64,000 bases of DNA from Campylobacter concisus (GTDB taxonomy: Bacteria > Campylobacterota > Campylobacteria > Campylobacterales > Campylobacteraceae): positions 930,001 to 994,000 of the forward strand of contig NZ_CP049263.1 in the NCBI RefSeq assembly GCF_003048615.2, read 5' to 3'. The notes beneath the pieces were generated by a model. The model saw only the letters and a list, made by a program, of their open reading frames with translations, had not been told where the DNA came from and did not search any database. Each line of letters begins with the position of its first letter. Position 1 is the first letter of the stretch. The translations under genes were made by a program, and so were the position numbers. Positions 24,194-34,237 of the stretch are shown here, piece after piece.

Positions 24194-25452
24194 TGCTAAA
24201 AAGGCCTGAGCTTTTATCTCCAGCTGGAAATTTAACAAAACTTAAAATCGCCCTTGAATACGGAGCCGACGCTGTTTATGGCTCGGTTGCTAGCTTTTCA
24301 CTAAGGACTAGATCAGCAAGGGAGTTTAACCTTGAAACGTTTAAAGAAGCGATAGACTACACACACGAAAGGGGAAAGAAATTTTATGCGACCATAAATG
24401 CCTTTCCTTTTAACTCTCAGATAGAGCCGCTAAAAAGGCACTTACAAACCATCTCAGCGATGAAGCCAGACGCCTTTATCATCGCAACTCCAGGCGTCAT
24501 GAGCCTAGCAAAAGAGATCGCTCCAGATATCGAGATACACCTCTCTACTCAGGCAAACGTTATGAACGTTCTGGATGCTAAAATTTATCATGACATGGGT
24601 GCAAAACGCATCGTCGTGGCACGTGAAATGAATTTAAAAGATGTTATAAAGATAAAAGAGGAAATTCCGACCCTTGATATCGAAATTTTCGTCCATGGCT
24701 CGATGTGCTTTGCCTACTCTGGCAGGTGCTTAGTAAGCTCAGTGCAAAGCGGACGTATGTCAAACCGCGGCAGTTGCGCAAATGACTGCAGATTTAAGTA
24801 TGAACTCTACGCAAAAAACGAAGAGAGCGGCGTACTTTTCCGCCTAGAAGAGGATGAAAACGGCACTCACATCATGAATTCAAAGGATCTTTGCCTTATC
24901 TCACACATCAAAGAGATCGTTGATAGCGGTGTCATTGATAGCTTTAAGATAGAGGGTCGCACAAAGAGCGAATACTACGCAGCCTGCACAGCAAGAGCCT
25001 ATAAAATGGCGATAGATGATACCATGAACGACAAATTTGACGCGCAAATTTATGAAAATGAGATAAATACGCTGAAAAATCGTGGCTTTACAGATGGCTA
25101 CTTGGTGCATAGACCCTATGAGCGAACCGATACGCAAAATCACACAAGTAGCCTAGAAGAGGGTACTCATCAGGTAAATGCCATAAGTGAAGACGGTGAA
25201 TTTTTTAAGTGTAAATATAAAATTTTCCCAGATAAGAGCTACGAGATCGTAGCACCTATTGGCTCACACATAGATGATAGTGAAAATGAAATTTCAAAGG
25301 TCTATTCACAAGATGGCAAGAAATTTATCAAATTTAAGCAGCTCGTTACCAAAAAAGGCAAGGTCATGAGCGAAATTCACAGCGGCAATGAAAATGAGAT
25401 AAACCTCGGCGTTAAGCTGCCAAAATTTAGTTTTTTAAGGGAGAAAATATGA
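24193..25452 (+). CDS. U32 family protein TrhP (tRNA uridine hydroxylation, YegQ-like)
   Basis: A 419-residue U32-family protein. The family signature is HGSMCFAYSGRCLVSS at about residues 168-183, followed by further conserved cysteines in RGSCANDCR that bind a cluster. The N-terminus LLSPAGNLTKLKIALEYGADAVYG is a TIM-barrel start. E. coli TrhP (YegQ) makes 5-hydroxyuridine at tRNA position 34 using prephenate; older annotation as a protease or collagenase is poorly supported. RlhA, the rRNA-modifying relative, is the alternative. GTG start overlapping the cheZ stop by one base; 4-base overlap with purE. Confidence 0.87.
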   Translation: MLKRPELLSPAGNLTKLKIALEYGADAVYGSVASFSLRTRSAREFNLETFKEAIDYTHERGKKFYATINAFPFNSQIEPLKRHLQTISAMKPDAFIIATPGVMSLAKEIAPDIEIHLSTQANVMNVLDAKIYHDMGAKRIVVAREMNLKDVIKIKEEIPTLDIEIFVHGSMCFAYSGRCLVSSVQSGRMSNRGSCANDCRFKYELYAKNEESGVLFRLEEDENGTHIMNSKDLCLISHIKEIVDSGVIDSFKIEGRTKSEYYAACTARAYKMAIDDTMNDKFDAQIYENEINTLKNRGFTDGYLVHRPYERTDTQNHTSSLEEGTHQVNAISEDGEFFKCKYKIFPDKSYEIVAPIGSHIDDSENEISKVYSQDGKKFIKFKQLVTKKGKVMSEIHSGNENEINLGVKLPKFSFLREKI

Positions 25453-25943
25453 AATTTGTTTCTATTATAATGGGAAGTAAAAGCGACTATGAGATCGTTA
25501 GCGAGACGGCAAAGACTCTGGAGAAATTTGGCGTAAAATATGAACTGATAATCAGCTCAGCCCACAGAAGCCCAAAAAGAACTAGTGAGTACGTCGCAAA
25601 TGCCGAGAAAAAGGGCGCAAAAGTCTTCATCGCAGCTGCTGGCATGGCAGCTCACCTAGCTGGAGCGATCGCCGCAAATACAACAAAACCAGTGATCGGC
25701 ATACCAATGGCTGGCTCAGCTCTAAGCGGCGTTGATGCACTTTACTCAACCGTGCAAATGCCAAGTGGCATGCCAGTGGCAACTCTAGCTATCGGCAAGG
25801 CTGGCGCGATAAATGCAGCCTATCTTGCTGTGCAAATTTTAGCCCTTGAAGATGAGGGGCTAGCAAACGCGCTAAAGGCCGACAGAGAGGCAAAGATAAA
25901 GGCTTTAGAGGAAGACTCTTCAAAGGTTGAAGTGATACTATAA
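25449..25943 (+). CDS. purE: N5-carboxyaminoimidazole ribonucleotide mutase
   Basis: A 164-residue class I PurE with MGSKSDYEI at the CAIR-binding N-terminus, SAHRSPKR holding the catalytic histidine, and GIPMAGSALSGVDALYSTVQ in the second half. It rearranges N5-CAIR to CAIR in purine synthesis, which requires PurK elsewhere. ATGA overlap with the upstream U32 gene. Confidence 0.96.
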   Translation: MKFVSIIMGSKSDYEIVSETAKTLEKFGVKYELIISSAHRSPKRTSEYVANAEKKGAKVFIAAAGMAAHLAGAIAANTTKPVIGIPMAGSALSGVDALYSTVQMPSGMPVATLAIGKAGAINAAYLAVQILALEDEGLANALKADREAKIKALEEDSSKVEVIL

Positions 25944-25954
25944 AAGGAGAAGCG

Positions 25955-26428
25955 GTGCAGACCTATCTTGGAGTTGATGAATTTTGCAAACTTGTGCACT
26001 TGGAGCGCGAAGTTATCGAGGATATGATAAATCGTGGCGTTTTAAAAACCAAAGAGGAAAACGGAGAAATTTTGATAGAAGCGAGCGAGGGAACGATGAG
26101 CGTGGTGCCTAGTGTTTCGCAAAATTTATCCTTGCAGCCACAAAGCCAAGATGGTTTTAGCTTTGTGGAAAAGACGATTGGCACGATACTAAATTTACAC
26201 GAAAAGGTGCTTGACGCAAAAGATGAGACGCTTGAGACCTTAAGAAATGAGAATAAATTTTTAAAAGAGGCGCTCATTTCGATGCAAGAGCTCTATGATG
26301 AAGATAGAAAAACGGTCGAGACGCTTACAAAACAGCTTAAAATTTCACAAGATGAAGTTGAATTTTTAAAACGAAAATACAAGCTCATGTGGAACCAAGC
26401 GGTTGAAAATTTTAACGGACAAAAGTAG
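25955..26428 (+). CDS. DUF3972-like coiled-coil protein
   Basis: A 157-residue protein of unknown function starting at GTG with AAAGGAG upstream. The N-terminal 35 residues (YLGVDEFCKLVHLEREVIED) look like a MerR/excisionase-type winged-helix start; a polar linker follows and the last 85 residues form a strong coiled coil (VLDAKDETLETLRNENKFLK). From memory the same position in C. jejuni (Cj0703) holds a conserved hypothetical gene between purE and glyQ. It could be a DNA-binding or cytoskeletal adaptor. DUF number from memory, so tentative. Confidence 0.65.
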   Translation: MQTYLGVDEFCKLVHLEREVIEDMINRGVLKTKEENGEILIEASEGTMSVVPSVSQNLSLQPQSQDGFSFVEKTIGTILNLHEKVLDAKDETLETLRNENKFLKEALISMQELYDEDRKTVETLTKQLKISQDEVEFLKRKYKLMWNQAVENFNGQK

Positions 26429-26431
26429 TTT

Positions 26432-26848
26432 ATGAAGATTATAAATTTAGATGATAGCTTTGAAATTTATGGAGTAAAAACTCGCACTAAAAATGAAGAT
26501 GAAATGGACGGCAAGGGCAAAATTCCAGCTTTATGGTCTAAATTTATGGGCGAGCTCTATGATGGCAAGAGCGAAATTTATAGCGTTTACTGCAATTACG
26601 AAAGCGATTTTAATGGACATTACGATAACTTTATCGGCACAAGATCACGCCAAAAGGGTGATGAAAATTTAGATATACAAAGCGGAAAATACGCTCTTTT
26701 TAGCTTTGCAAATGAGCCGCAAAATGTTGCAAAATTTTGGGGTGAAATTTGGAGATATTTTGAAAGTAGTGAGCTAAAAAGAACCTATAAAACAGACTTT
26801 GAAAAATACCTAAAAGACAAAATAGAAATTTATATATCAATAAAATAA
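26432..26848 (+). CDS. stand-alone GyrI-like/AraC effector-binding domain protein
   Basis: A 138-residue protein made only of a GyrI/SOUL-like small-molecule-binding domain. Family features are [13 protein letters not shown], the [12 protein letters not shown] helix and [21 protein letters not shown]. There is no DNA-binding domain, so it resembles the integron-associated and SbmC-like single-domain members thought to bind or detoxify amphipathic compounds. It sits 3 bases after the coiled-coil gene and 10 before glyQ; as I remember it, C. jejuni lacks a gene at this place, so it is probably an insertion in an otherwise conserved run. Confidence 0.78.
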   Translation: MKIINLDDSFEIYGVKTRTKNEDEMDGKGKIPALWSKFMGELYDGKSEIYSVYCNYESDFNGHYDNFIGTRSRQKGDENLDIQSGKYALFSFANEPQNVAKFWGEIWRYFESSELKRTYKTDFEKYLKDKIEIYISIK

Positions 26849-26858
26849 AAGGCAAAAA

Positions 26859-27719
26859 ATGACATTTTCACAAATAATACTAACGCTTCAAAACTATTGG
26901 CAAGAGCAAGGCTGCGTCATACTTCAGCCATACGACATGCCAGCAGGTGCGGGCACATATCACCAAGCGACATTTTTAAGAAGCCTTGGACCAAAGCCCT
27001 GGGCGACCGCATACGTAGCTCCAAGCCGCCGTCCGACTGATGGTAGATACGGCGAAAACCCAAACCGCCTTGGCGCTTACTATCAGTTTCAAGTGCTCAT
27101 AAAACCAAGCCCAGAAAATATCCAAGAGCTTTATCTAAAAAGTCTTGAAAGACTTGGTCTAAATTTGAAAAATCACGACATCCGCTTTGTCGAAGACAAC
27201 TGGGAGAGCCCTACACTTGGTGCTTGGGGACTTGGCTGGGAGGTCTGGCTAGATGGCATGGAAGTGACGCAGTTTACATATTTTCAACAAGTTGGCGGCA
27301 TCGCATGCGAGCTCATATCTGGCGAGATAACATACGGTCTTGAGCGCTTAGCTATGTATTTGCAAGATGTAAATAGCGTCTATGACATCGTTTGGGACGA
27401 CTCTAATGGCAACATCGTAACCTACGCCGACGTGCATAAACAAGGCGAGTATGAGTGGAGTAAATACAACTTTGAAGTGGCAAATGTTGATATGCTTTTT
27501 AACCAGTTTGAAAACGCATTTTACGAGTGCAAGCGTTGCTTGGAGGCTAAAATTTCACTACCAGCGTATGATTATTGTATGCTTGCGGCTCATACATTTA
27601 ACGTCCTTGACGCGCGCGGAGCGATCAGTGTTACACAAAGACAAGACTACATTTTAAAAATTCGCGAGCTTGCAAAAGAGTGCGCGCTAACATATAAAGA
27701 GAGCTTGGAGCAAAAGTAA
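26859..27719 (+). CDS. glyQ: glycyl-tRNA synthetase alpha subunit
   Basis: A 286-residue class II synthetase alpha chain, opening with the typical [18 protein letters not shown] and containing [40 protein letters not shown] and [10 protein letters not shown]. It forms an alpha2beta2 enzyme; glyS is not in the window, so the two subunit genes are separated, as in C. jejuni. The cognate tRNA-Gly(GCC) is encoded at 58743. Confidence 0.97.
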   Translation: MTFSQIILTLQNYWQEQGCVILQPYDMPAGAGTYHQATFLRSLGPKPWATAYVAPSRRPTDGRYGENPNRLGAYYQFQVLIKPSPENIQELYLKSLERLGLNLKNHDIRFVEDNWESPTLGAWGLGWEVWLDGMEVTQFTYFQQVGGIACELISGEITYGLERLAMYLQDVNSVYDIVWDDSNGNIVTYADVHKQGEYEWSKYNFEVANVDMLFNQFENAFYECKRCLEAKISLPAYDYCMLAAHTFNVLDARGAISVTQRQDYILKIRELAKECALTYKESLEQK

Positions 27720-27725
27720 AATTTG

Positions 27726-28448
27726 ATGAAAATAGCTGAAATTTATAAAAATTTAGATGAAATTTGCCCATTTGCGAGCCAAGAGTCTTGGGACAATAGT
27801 GGCCTTCAAGTTGGCTCATTTGACAGCGAATTTGAGCGAATTTATCTAAGTCTTGATATTGATAGCGAGCTTTTGCAAAATGTCTTGCCAAACTCGCTCA
27901 TCATCACCCACCATCCGCTCATTTTTAAAGGGCTAAAGAGCCTAGACTACAGCCTCTATCCAAGCTCGCTCATAAGAGAGATGATGATAAAAAATATCTC
28001 GCTCATCTCGCTTCACACAAATGCCGACCTTGCATTTTTAAATGAAAAATTTGTGACGCAGGTTTTGGGGCTTGAAATTTCAAGAAAAGAGGGCTTTTTG
28101 ATCTACGCTGATGTGAAGATGAAATTTAGCGAGCTTTGCAAATTTGTAAAAGAAAAACTTGGACTTGAAAATTTAAGAGCAGTTTATGCAAAAGATGAAA
28201 TTTTTAAAATTTGCATCTGCACTGGAAGCGGCGCAGATCTCATGCAAGATGTCAAAGCAGACGCTTTTTTAACGGGCGATCTAAAGTACCACCAAGCCCT
28301 TTACGCAAAGGAAAATGGACTAAATTTGATCGACATAAACCACTATGAAAGCGAGCGTTATTTTAGTGATTTTTTAGCAAAATATTTGCAAAATCTAAAA
28401 ATTGAAGTTATAATAAGCAATTCTAAAAACCCATTTACATATTGCTAA
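27726..28448 (+). CDS. Nif3/DUF34 family metal-binding protein
   Basis: A 240-residue short Nif3-like protein. Two histidine motifs define the di-metal site: IITHHPLIFKGLKSLD near residue 60 and DINHYESERYF at the end. SLHTNADLAF and the CTGSGADL/DAFLTGDLKYHQA blocks are conserved. Previously called GTP cyclohydrolase type 2, but the family's physiological role is unsettled. Start at ATG 27726; a TTG one codon earlier is possible. Six bases after glyQ. Confidence 0.85.
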   Translation: MKIAEIYKNLDEICPFASQESWDNSGLQVGSFDSEFERIYLSLDIDSELLQNVLPNSLIITHHPLIFKGLKSLDYSLYPSSLIREMMIKNISLISLHTNADLAFLNEKFVTQVLGLEISRKEGFLIYADVKMKFSELCKFVKEKLGLENLRAVYAKDEIFKICICTGSGADLMQDVKADAFLTGDLKYHQALYAKENGLNLIDINHYESERYFSDFLAKYLQNLKIEVIISNSKNPFTYC

Positions 28449-28464
28449 CAAAAAAGGAAACATT

Positions 28465-29172
28465 ATGAATAAATATTTGCAACAATTAGTTGAATTATCT
28501 GATCTTGACAAACAAATAGATGGTTTCACGCCGCGTATACAAGAAGTAGAAAAAGCCTATAAAAGCATAGAAGAAGAGTGTGAAACTATAGCGGTTAATG
28601 TAGAAAGACTTGACGAAGAGGTAAATGATCTAAAATCACAAAAATCAGGCACAAACGCTCACATCGCAGAATTTAGCGCAAAGATCAAAGATGTAGCTAA
28701 AAAAAGCTCAAGTGCAAAAAGCGAAAAAGAGATAAAAGCGCTAGGTCTTGAAGAAGATATCGCAAAAGAGCAACTTGAAGCAGCAAATGAAGAGATCGCT
28801 AGACTTGAAAAACTAATAGACAATAAAAATGCTCAAAAAGATGAGTTAAACGCTAAAAAAACAGAGCTTGAGGGGAATTTAGAAAAGATAAAAAGCGAGG
28901 TTTCATCTGAGCTTGAAAAGATCGAAAAAGAGCGCAAAGAGGTTTATGCTAAAAAAGATAAACTTGTCGCTGCGATGAACCAAAAGATCTTAGCATTTTA
29001 CGAAAAGATCAGAAAATGGGCTCACAACACAGCCGTTGTGCCAGTTAAAAAACAAGCTTGTTATGGCTGCTTTATGCAGATAAATGATAAGACTTTCTCT
29101 GCAGTCGTAAAAGGCGAAGACATCGTTACTTGTCCGCATTGTGGCAGAATTTTATATAAACAAGAGCAATAA
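28465..29172 (+). CDS. flgZ: coiled-coil zinc-ribbon protein FlgZ (HP0958/Cj0706-like)
   Basis: A 235-residue protein: two long helices forming a hairpin coiled coil (residues about 5-180, rich in Lys/Glu heptads) and a C-terminal C4 zinc ribbon, CYGCFMQIN ... CPHCGRIL. This is the architecture of H. pylori HP0958 (FlgZ), reported to bind RpoN and flaA mRNA and needed for flagellar assembly. By analogy it would support the sigma-54 flagellar regulon. Its position between the Nif3 gene and waaA agrees with Cj0706. The functional transfer from H. pylori is inference. Confidence 0.82.
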   Translation: MNKYLQQLVELSDLDKQIDGFTPRIQEVEKAYKSIEEECETIAVNVERLDEEVNDLKSQKSGTNAHIAEFSAKIKDVAKKSSSAKSEKEIKALGLEEDIAKEQLEAANEEIARLEKLIDNKNAQKDELNAKKTELEGNLEKIKSEVSSELEKIEKERKEVYAKKDKLVAAMNQKILAFYEKIRKWAHNTAVVPVKKQACYGCFMQINDKTFSAVVKGEDIVTCPHCGRILYKQEQ

Positions 29173-29180
29173 CACGTTTC

Positions 29181-30317
29181 GTGATAATAATATATTATTT
29201 TTTAGCCTCAATACTCTACTTTTTTGGGGCTATTTTTTTACTTTTATTAAGTTTTAAAAAAAAATATCATAGATCAATCCCAGCACGTTTTTTTCTATTT
29301 AATAATCCTAAATTTAAAGATGCAGATGTGCATTTTCACGCTTGTTCGTTTGGCGAAGTGCAAGCACTTAAGCCTTTGATGCAAAAATTTAACAGTAAAG
29401 CTATAAGTGTTGTGACAAATACGGGCTTTGAAGCGGCAAGCAAAATTTGTGCTAACACAAGATTTTTGCCATTTGAAATTTTCTTGCCATTTTGGCTAAA
29501 AAAGAGCAAAATTTTAGTCATTTTTGAGGCTGAGCTTTGGCTCATGCTAGTTTTCATGGCGAAGCTAAAAGGCAGTCGCGTGATATTGATAAACGCTAGA
29601 ATTTCAGATAGAAGCTACAAAAGCTACTTAAAATTTAGCTTTTTTTACAGATATCTTTTTAAATTTATAGATAAAATTTACGCCCAAAGCGAGCTTGATA
29701 AAGAGCGGCTAAAGTCACTTGGAGCAGGTGAAATAGAGGTTGTTGGCAACATAAAAGCTGCGTTTTTACCAAGTGTGAGTAAAATTTATGAAAAGCCAAA
29801 AGCTAGAGTGATCGTGCTGGCAAGCACGCATGCGGGCGAAGAAGAGATGATTTTAGGTAATTTAAATTTAAAAGAAAACGATCTTTTAATCATCGCACCA
29901 CGTCACCCTGAGAGATTTGCAGAGGTTGAAAAACTTGCAAGCGAGTACGCTAAAAAGCATGATTTTAGCTTTGCTAAATTTAGCCAAAGGCATAAATTTG
30001 AAGCTAAAGTAAATTTGCTTGACACTTTAGGCGAGCTTGTAAATGTCTATGCTATTAGCGATGTAGTCGTGCTTGGTGGCAGTTTTGTGCCAAATATCGG
30101 CGGGCATAATCCAATCGAGTGCGCGCAATTTAATCCTGTGATAATTAGCGGCGAGTTTATATTTAACCAAAAGGCGTTATTTGGTCTAGTTGAAAACATC
30201 TACATCGCAAAGGCCAGAGAGATAGGCGGCATAATAGATGGTAGCGCCAAAAAGAGCAAGATCGCCGTGCAAGCAAGCGCTGATGCGATCATAGAAGATA
30301 TAAGGAGCACTTTATGA
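29181..30317 (+). CDS. waaA: 3-deoxy-D-manno-octulosonic acid transferase
   Basis: A 378-residue GT30 Kdo transferase, with an N-terminal membrane anchor (residues 2-24). Acceptor-side motif FHACSFGEVQALKPL and TGFEAASKI, and the CMP-Kdo domain with GNIKAAF, ASTHAGEEEMIL, APRHPERFAEVEKLA and GGSFVPNIGGHNPIE. It transfers Kdo to lipid A in inner-core LPS synthesis. The initiator is GTG with no good Shine-Dalgarno (AACACGTTTC upstream), so translation may depend on coupling to flgZ, whose stop is 8 bases before. Overlaps the next gene by 4 bases. Confidence 0.93.
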   Translation: MIIIYYFLASILYFFGAIFLLLLSFKKKYHRSIPARFFLFNNPKFKDADVHFHACSFGEVQALKPLMQKFNSKAISVVTNTGFEAASKICANTRFLPFEIFLPFWLKKSKILVIFEAELWLMLVFMAKLKGSRVILINARISDRSYKSYLKFSFFYRYLFKFIDKIYAQSELDKERLKSLGAGEIEVVGNIKAAFLPSVSKIYEKPKARVIVLASTHAGEEEMILGNLNLKENDLLIIAPRHPERFAEVEKLASEYAKKHDFSFAKFSQRHKFEAKVNLLDTLGELVNVYAISDVVVLGGSFVPNIGGHNPIECAQFNPVIISGEFIFNQKALFGLVENIYIAKAREIGGIIDGSAKKSKIAVQASADAIIEDIRSTL

Positions 30318-31072
30318 GTGAAGAAAAAGCGTATAAAATTTTAGCCAAACAAAAAAATATCTCAAACAACGAGGCAAAGGAGCTAATCGACAGCGGACTA
30401 GTCTATGCCAAGGGGCAAAAGGTGATGATCGCTCGTGCGCTAATGAGTGAAAATACTAAATTTAGCGTCGAAGAGATGCCAAAGCCAAGCGTTATCTTTG
30501 AAGATGAAAATTTAATAGCCATTAATAAACCAGCCGCCATAACTAGCGAAAAAATCAGCCAAATGTATAAATTTCCACTCCTTCACAGGCTCGATAAAGA
30601 TACGAGCGGGGTGCTGCTTCTTGTGAAAAATGACGAATTTGCTAGCCTTGCTATAAATGAGTTTAAAAAGATGAAGGTTGAGAAAATTTACGTGGCCGCA
30701 GTTAGGGGCATCATGAGCGAGGAGGTCGTCGTAAATGAGCCGATCCTAACGATAAAAAATAAAAATGGCGCATTTTCAAAGATCTCAAAAGATGGCAAAG
30801 AGGCGATCAGTGAAATTTCACCGCTCATGGTTGCTGGTAAAAAAACGCTTGTAAAAGTTGCCATAAAAACAGGTAGGACGCACCAGATAAGAGTGCATTT
30901 AGCTAGTTTAAATTTACCTATCGTTGGCGATGAGAAATACGGCAAAAATAGGGCAAATAGAATGTTCTTGCATGCCTATTCTATCGCTCTTTTAGACTAT
31001 AAATTTAAAGCGCCGATCCCAAAAGAATTTAACTCTCTTGGATTTGAACTATCTAATAAATTTGAAATTTAA
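30314..31072 (+). CDS. RluA-family pseudouridine synthase
   Basis: A 252-residue enzyme with an S4-like N-terminal segment (AYKILAKQKNISNNEAKELI) and the RluA catalytic motif HRLDKDTSGVLLL, in which the aspartate after Leu is the nucleophile. GRTHQIRVHLASLNLPIVGD is the second family signature. The RNA target (23S rRNA or tRNA) cannot be told from sequence. ATGA overlap with waaA; a 63-base gap to ffh follows. Confidence 0.9.
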   Translation: MSEEKAYKILAKQKNISNNEAKELIDSGLVYAKGQKVMIARALMSENTKFSVEEMPKPSVIFEDENLIAINKPAAITSEKISQMYKFPLLHRLDKDTSGVLLLVKNDEFASLAINEFKKMKVEKIYVAAVRGIMSEEVVVNEPILTIKNKNGAFSKISKDGKEAISEISPLMVAGKKTLVKVAIKTGRTHQIRVHLASLNLPIVGDEKYGKNRANRMFLHAYSIALLDYKFKAPIPKEFNSLGFELSNKFEI

Positions 31073-31135
31073 AGAGCAATAAAGAAATTATTTAGTAATA
31101 TACGCCCTTTAATAACAACTTACGAAAGGTGATTA

Positions 31136-32476
31136 GTGTTCGAACAAATTAGCGAGTCTTTTAGATTAGCTGTTAGCAAGATACGTTTTGTAGATGACGA
31201 AAAAGCTCTAAAAAACGCACTTGACGTGCTCAAAAAAGCTCTTTTAAAAGCTGATGTTCACCACAAAGTCACTAAAGATCTACTCGCGTCTATCGAAAGC
31301 GAACTAAAGCAAACTGGCGTTGGTCAAAAGAATTTCTTAGATGCGATCAAGTCAAATTTAACTACTATCTTAACAGCTCCTGGCAACCAAGGCTTTGTCT
31401 ATGCACCAGTTGCACCGACCATTGTTTTGATGGCTGGCTTGCAAGGTAGCGGTAAAACAACGACAACTATCAAGCTTGCAAACTATCTAAAGCTAAGAAA
31501 GAAAAAAGTTTTAGTTGCGGCTTGCGACTTGCAAAGATTAGCAGCGGTTGAGCAGCTAAAACAGCTCTGCGTTGCAAATGATATCGATCTTTTTTATATA
31601 GAAAATGAAAACAACCCTATAAAAGTAGCAAAAGAAGCACTAGAAAAAGCAAAAAGCGGCCTTTATGACGTGCTTTTAGTGGATACTGCTGGTCGTCTTG
31701 CGATCGATGAAAAGTTGATGCAAGAGATAAAAGATGTAAAAAATGCGATAAATCCACATGAAATTTTCTATGTAGCTGACGCTATGAGCGGACAAGATGC
31801 CGTAAAGACAGCTACAAGTTTTAATGAAATTTTGGGAATTTCTGGAGTTATCCTTTCTAAATTTGACTCTGACTCAAAGGGCGGCGTAGCTATTAGTATC
31901 GCAAAACAGCTAAATATCCCACTTAGATTTGTTGGTACTGGCGAGAAAGTAGCTGATATCGAGAGCTTTATACCAGACCGTATCGTAAGCCGTATAATGG
32001 GCGAGGGCGACCTAGCTACTTTGGTAGAGAAAACATCGACTATTATCGATGAAAAAGAGGCAAAACGTCTAAATCAAAAGATAAAAAAAGGTCAATTTAA
32101 CTTTAATGACTTTTTGGATCAAATGGAAAGCGTTAAAAAACTTGGTAGTATGAAATCTTTGATGGGGATGATACCTGGACTTTCAAATATTGCAAATCAG
32201 ATAAAAGATATAGACCTTGATAATTCAAAAGAAATTTTGCATATTAAGGCTATGATAAACTCTATGACGCAAAAAGAGCGTGAAAATCCAGACCTTTTAA
32301 ACAATAGTAGAAAAAGGCGTTTGGCAGCTGGCTCTGGACTATCTCAAGTAGAGGTAAATCGCTTTTTAAAGCAGTTTGAAAATGCTTCAAAGCTTGCTAA
32401 GAAATTTTCAGGAAAGGGCGGAGCAAAGGGACTTGCAAATATGCTTTCACAAGCAAATTTAAAAAGACCTGTTTGA
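31136..32476 (+). CDS. ffh: signal recognition particle protein Ffh
   Basis: A 446-residue SRP GTPase. N domain, then G domain with [17 protein letters not shown] (G1), [22 protein letters not shown] (G3) and [10 protein letters not shown] (G4), then the methionine-rich M domain ([31 protein letters not shown]) that binds 4.5S RNA and signal sequences. GTG start with AAAGG 6-7 bases upstream. No 4.5S RNA gene was seen in the window. Confidence 0.96.
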   Translation: MFEQISESFRLAVSKIRFVDDEKALKNALDVLKKALLKADVHHKVTKDLLASIESELKQTGVGQKNFLDAIKSNLTTILTAPGNQGFVYAPVAPTIVLMAGLQGSGKTTTTIKLANYLKLRKKKVLVAACDLQRLAAVEQLKQLCVANDIDLFYIENENNPIKVAKEALEKAKSGLYDVLLVDTAGRLAIDEKLMQEIKDVKNAINPHEIFYVADAMSGQDAVKTATSFNEILGISGVILSKFDSDSKGGVAISIAKQLNIPLRFVGTGEKVADIESFIPDRIVSRIMGEGDLATLVEKTSTIIDEKEAKRLNQKIKKGQFNFNDFLDQMESVKKLGSMKSLMGMIPGLSNIANQIKDIDLDNSKEILHIKAMINSMTQKERENPDLLNNSRKRRLAAGSGLSQVEVNRFLKQFENASKLAKKFSGKGGAKGLANMLSQANLKRPV

Positions 32477-32547
32477 TAAAAGGGTTTAAATTTGGATATT
32501 TGTTATCTAAATTTAAGCTTTATTTAAAAACAAGAGGAGAATATAAT

Positions 32548-32775
32548 ATGGCAACAGTAGTAAGACTAACAAGAATGGGACGTAAAAAAAGACCTTTTTA
32601 TCGTATAGTTGTTACAGATAGCAGAAAAAGACGCGACAGCGGTTGGATAGAGAGCATTGGTTATTACAACCCTATGGTTGAGCCAAATGTTATAAATTTC
32701 AACAAAGAGAGATTGGATTACTGGAAAAGTGTCGGTGCTAAACTTAGCGACAGAGTTGCACAAATTACAAAATAA
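32548..32775 (+). CDS. rpsP: 30S ribosomal protein S16
   Basis: A 75-residue S16, starting at the ATG at 32548 (AGAGGAG upstream). [20 protein letters not shown] is the family N-terminus and [15 protein letters not shown] follows. First of the conserved rpsP-khpA-rimM-trmD-rplS group. Confidence 0.97.
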   Translation: MATVVRLTRMGRKKRPFYRIVVTDSRKRRDSGWIESIGYYNPMVEPNVINFNKERLDYWKSVGAKLSDRVAQITK

Positions 32776-33017
32776 TGGTTGAAAATTTTTTATACGAATA
32801 CGCCAAGCTGATAGCTGATTTTCCTGAAAAGGTGACTATTGAGCGTCAAGAGCTTGGTGAAAATTTTGTCGAGATCATTATAAGTGCTGATAAGGTTGAT
32901 ACTGGAAAGCTTATCGGTAAAGACGGCAAAATGATAAATGCTATAAAGACCGTTATTATTGGCTGTAAAGCAAAAGACAATACAAGTTATAGAGTAACGG
33001 TAAAAGCTATTGAATAG
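32775..33017 (+). CDS. khpA: KH-domain RNA-binding protein KhpA
   Basis: An 80-residue single KH domain protein with the GxxG loop in LIGKDGKMINAIKTVI. KhpA partners with KhpB/Jag in RNA chaperone functions in other bacteria. Start overlaps the rpsP stop by one base and the 3' end overlaps rimM by 8 bases. Confidence 0.92.
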   Translation: MVENFLYEYAKLIADFPEKVTIERQELGENFVEIIISADKVDTGKLIGKDGKMINAIKTVIIGCKAKDNTSYRVTVKAIE

Positions 33018-33540
33018 TGATATTGTTGAAGTCGCTACCATCGGGAGATGTGTTGGTTTAAAGGGCTATTTAAAGCTTCACAACAAGAGCGACTTCCCAG
33101 AGCAATTTAAAAAGGGCGCGACCTTTTTTGATAAAAACAATAATCAGCTCATCATAAAAGATTACAACAGACAAAAAGAGCTGGTTTTGTTTGAAAAATT
33201 TGATGACTTAGACCTTGCTAAAACACTTGTAAACAAAACTATTTATACTACAAAAGAGCTCACCAGAAAAAACTGCAAACTAAAAAAAGATGAATTTTTT
33301 CAGTTTGATATTGTTGGCTTAAAAGTTGTAGAAAATGGTGAAATTTTGGGTGTCGTAGAAGATATCCAAGATAATTTTGCAAATTCACTTTTATACATAA
33401 AAACTGATGAAGAGCTTATCGCAGGTGGTAAACCAAAGAATTTCTACATTCCATATTTGGAGCGCTTTATCGAAAGCGTAAATTTGGATAGTGGAGAGAT
33501 TTTAGTAAAAGGCGCTAGAGATATCTTAGAAAATTCATGA
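33010..33540 (+). CDS. rimM: ribosome maturation factor RimM
   Basis: A 176-residue protein with the RimM N-terminal beta-barrel ([19 protein letters not shown]) and the PRC-barrel C-terminus ([25 protein letters not shown]). It assists 30S head assembly by binding S19. The most likely initiator is TTG at 33010, inside the end of khpA; no ATG occurs before the conserved block. Confidence 0.93.
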   Translation: MNSDIVEVATIGRCVGLKGYLKLHNKSDFPEQFKKGATFFDKNNNQLIIKDYNRQKELVLFEKFDDLDLAKTLVNKTIYTTKELTRKNCKLKKDEFFQFDIVGLKVVENGEILGVVEDIQDNFANSLLYIKTDEELIAGGKPKNFYIPYLERFIESVNLDSGEILVKGARDILENS

Positions 33541-34229
33541 AATTTACGTTTATTACACTTTTTGAAAATTTAGTCAAACCTTACTTTTGCGATTCTATTT
33601 TAAAACGTGCGATTAGTAATAAATTTATAGAAATTGATTTCATAAATCCAAGAAATTTTACCAACGATAAGTACAATAAAGTTGATGATTATATGATCGG
33701 AGGCGGAGCAGGGCTTTTGATGTTTCCGCAGCCTTTGGATGAGTCGATTAAATTTTTAAAAGAAAAAGACAAAAATGCCCATGTTATTTTTTTGACGCCA
33801 GCTGGTAAAAAATTTAGTCAAAATGACGCAAAAAGACTCTCTAAAAAAGATCATATTTGTTTTGTCTGCAGTAGATATGAAGGTCTTGATGAGAGAGTTG
33901 TTGAACTTTGGGCGGACGAAGTTTTTTGTATAGGTGATTTTATTTTAACTGGCGGAGAGCTGCCTGCACTTTGTATGAGTGACGCGATATCAAGAAATGT
34001 GCCCGGAGTTTTGGGAAACGACATGAGCCTTGAAGTAGAGAGTTTTGAAGGCAATCTGCTTGAAGCCCCATCTTTTACAAAACCTGATAATTTTAAATCC
34101 CTCTTTGTGGTTTCAGAGTTTTTAAAGGGTAATCATGCTAAAATCCACAACTTAAAAAACAAGATGGCTCACTGCAAAACAAGGTACTTTCGCCCTGATT
34201 TATATCAAAAGCTAAAGCCACATAAATAA
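33537..34229 (+). CDS. trmD: tRNA (guanine-N1)-methyltransferase
   Basis: A 230-residue SPOUT methyltransferase making m1G37. The knot motifs are [34 protein letters not shown] and [16 protein letters not shown] overlap with rimM. Confidence 0.96.
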   Translation: MKFTFITLFENLVKPYFCDSILKRAISNKFIEIDFINPRNFTNDKYNKVDDYMIGGGAGLLMFPQPLDESIKFLKEKDKNAHVIFLTPAGKKFSQNDAKRLSKKDHICFVCSRYEGLDERVVELWADEVFCIGDFILTGGELPALCMSDAISRNVPGVLGNDMSLEVESFEGNLLEAPSFTKPDNFKSLFVVSEFLKGNHAKIHNLKNKMAHCKTRYFRPDLYQKLKPHK

Positions 34230-34237
34230 GGAAAAAC

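Noticed and set aside
24193-25452. Collagenase-like U32 virulence protease
   Set aside because: U32 members with this architecture are now linked to RNA hydroxylation; no protease catalytic residues can be pointed to.
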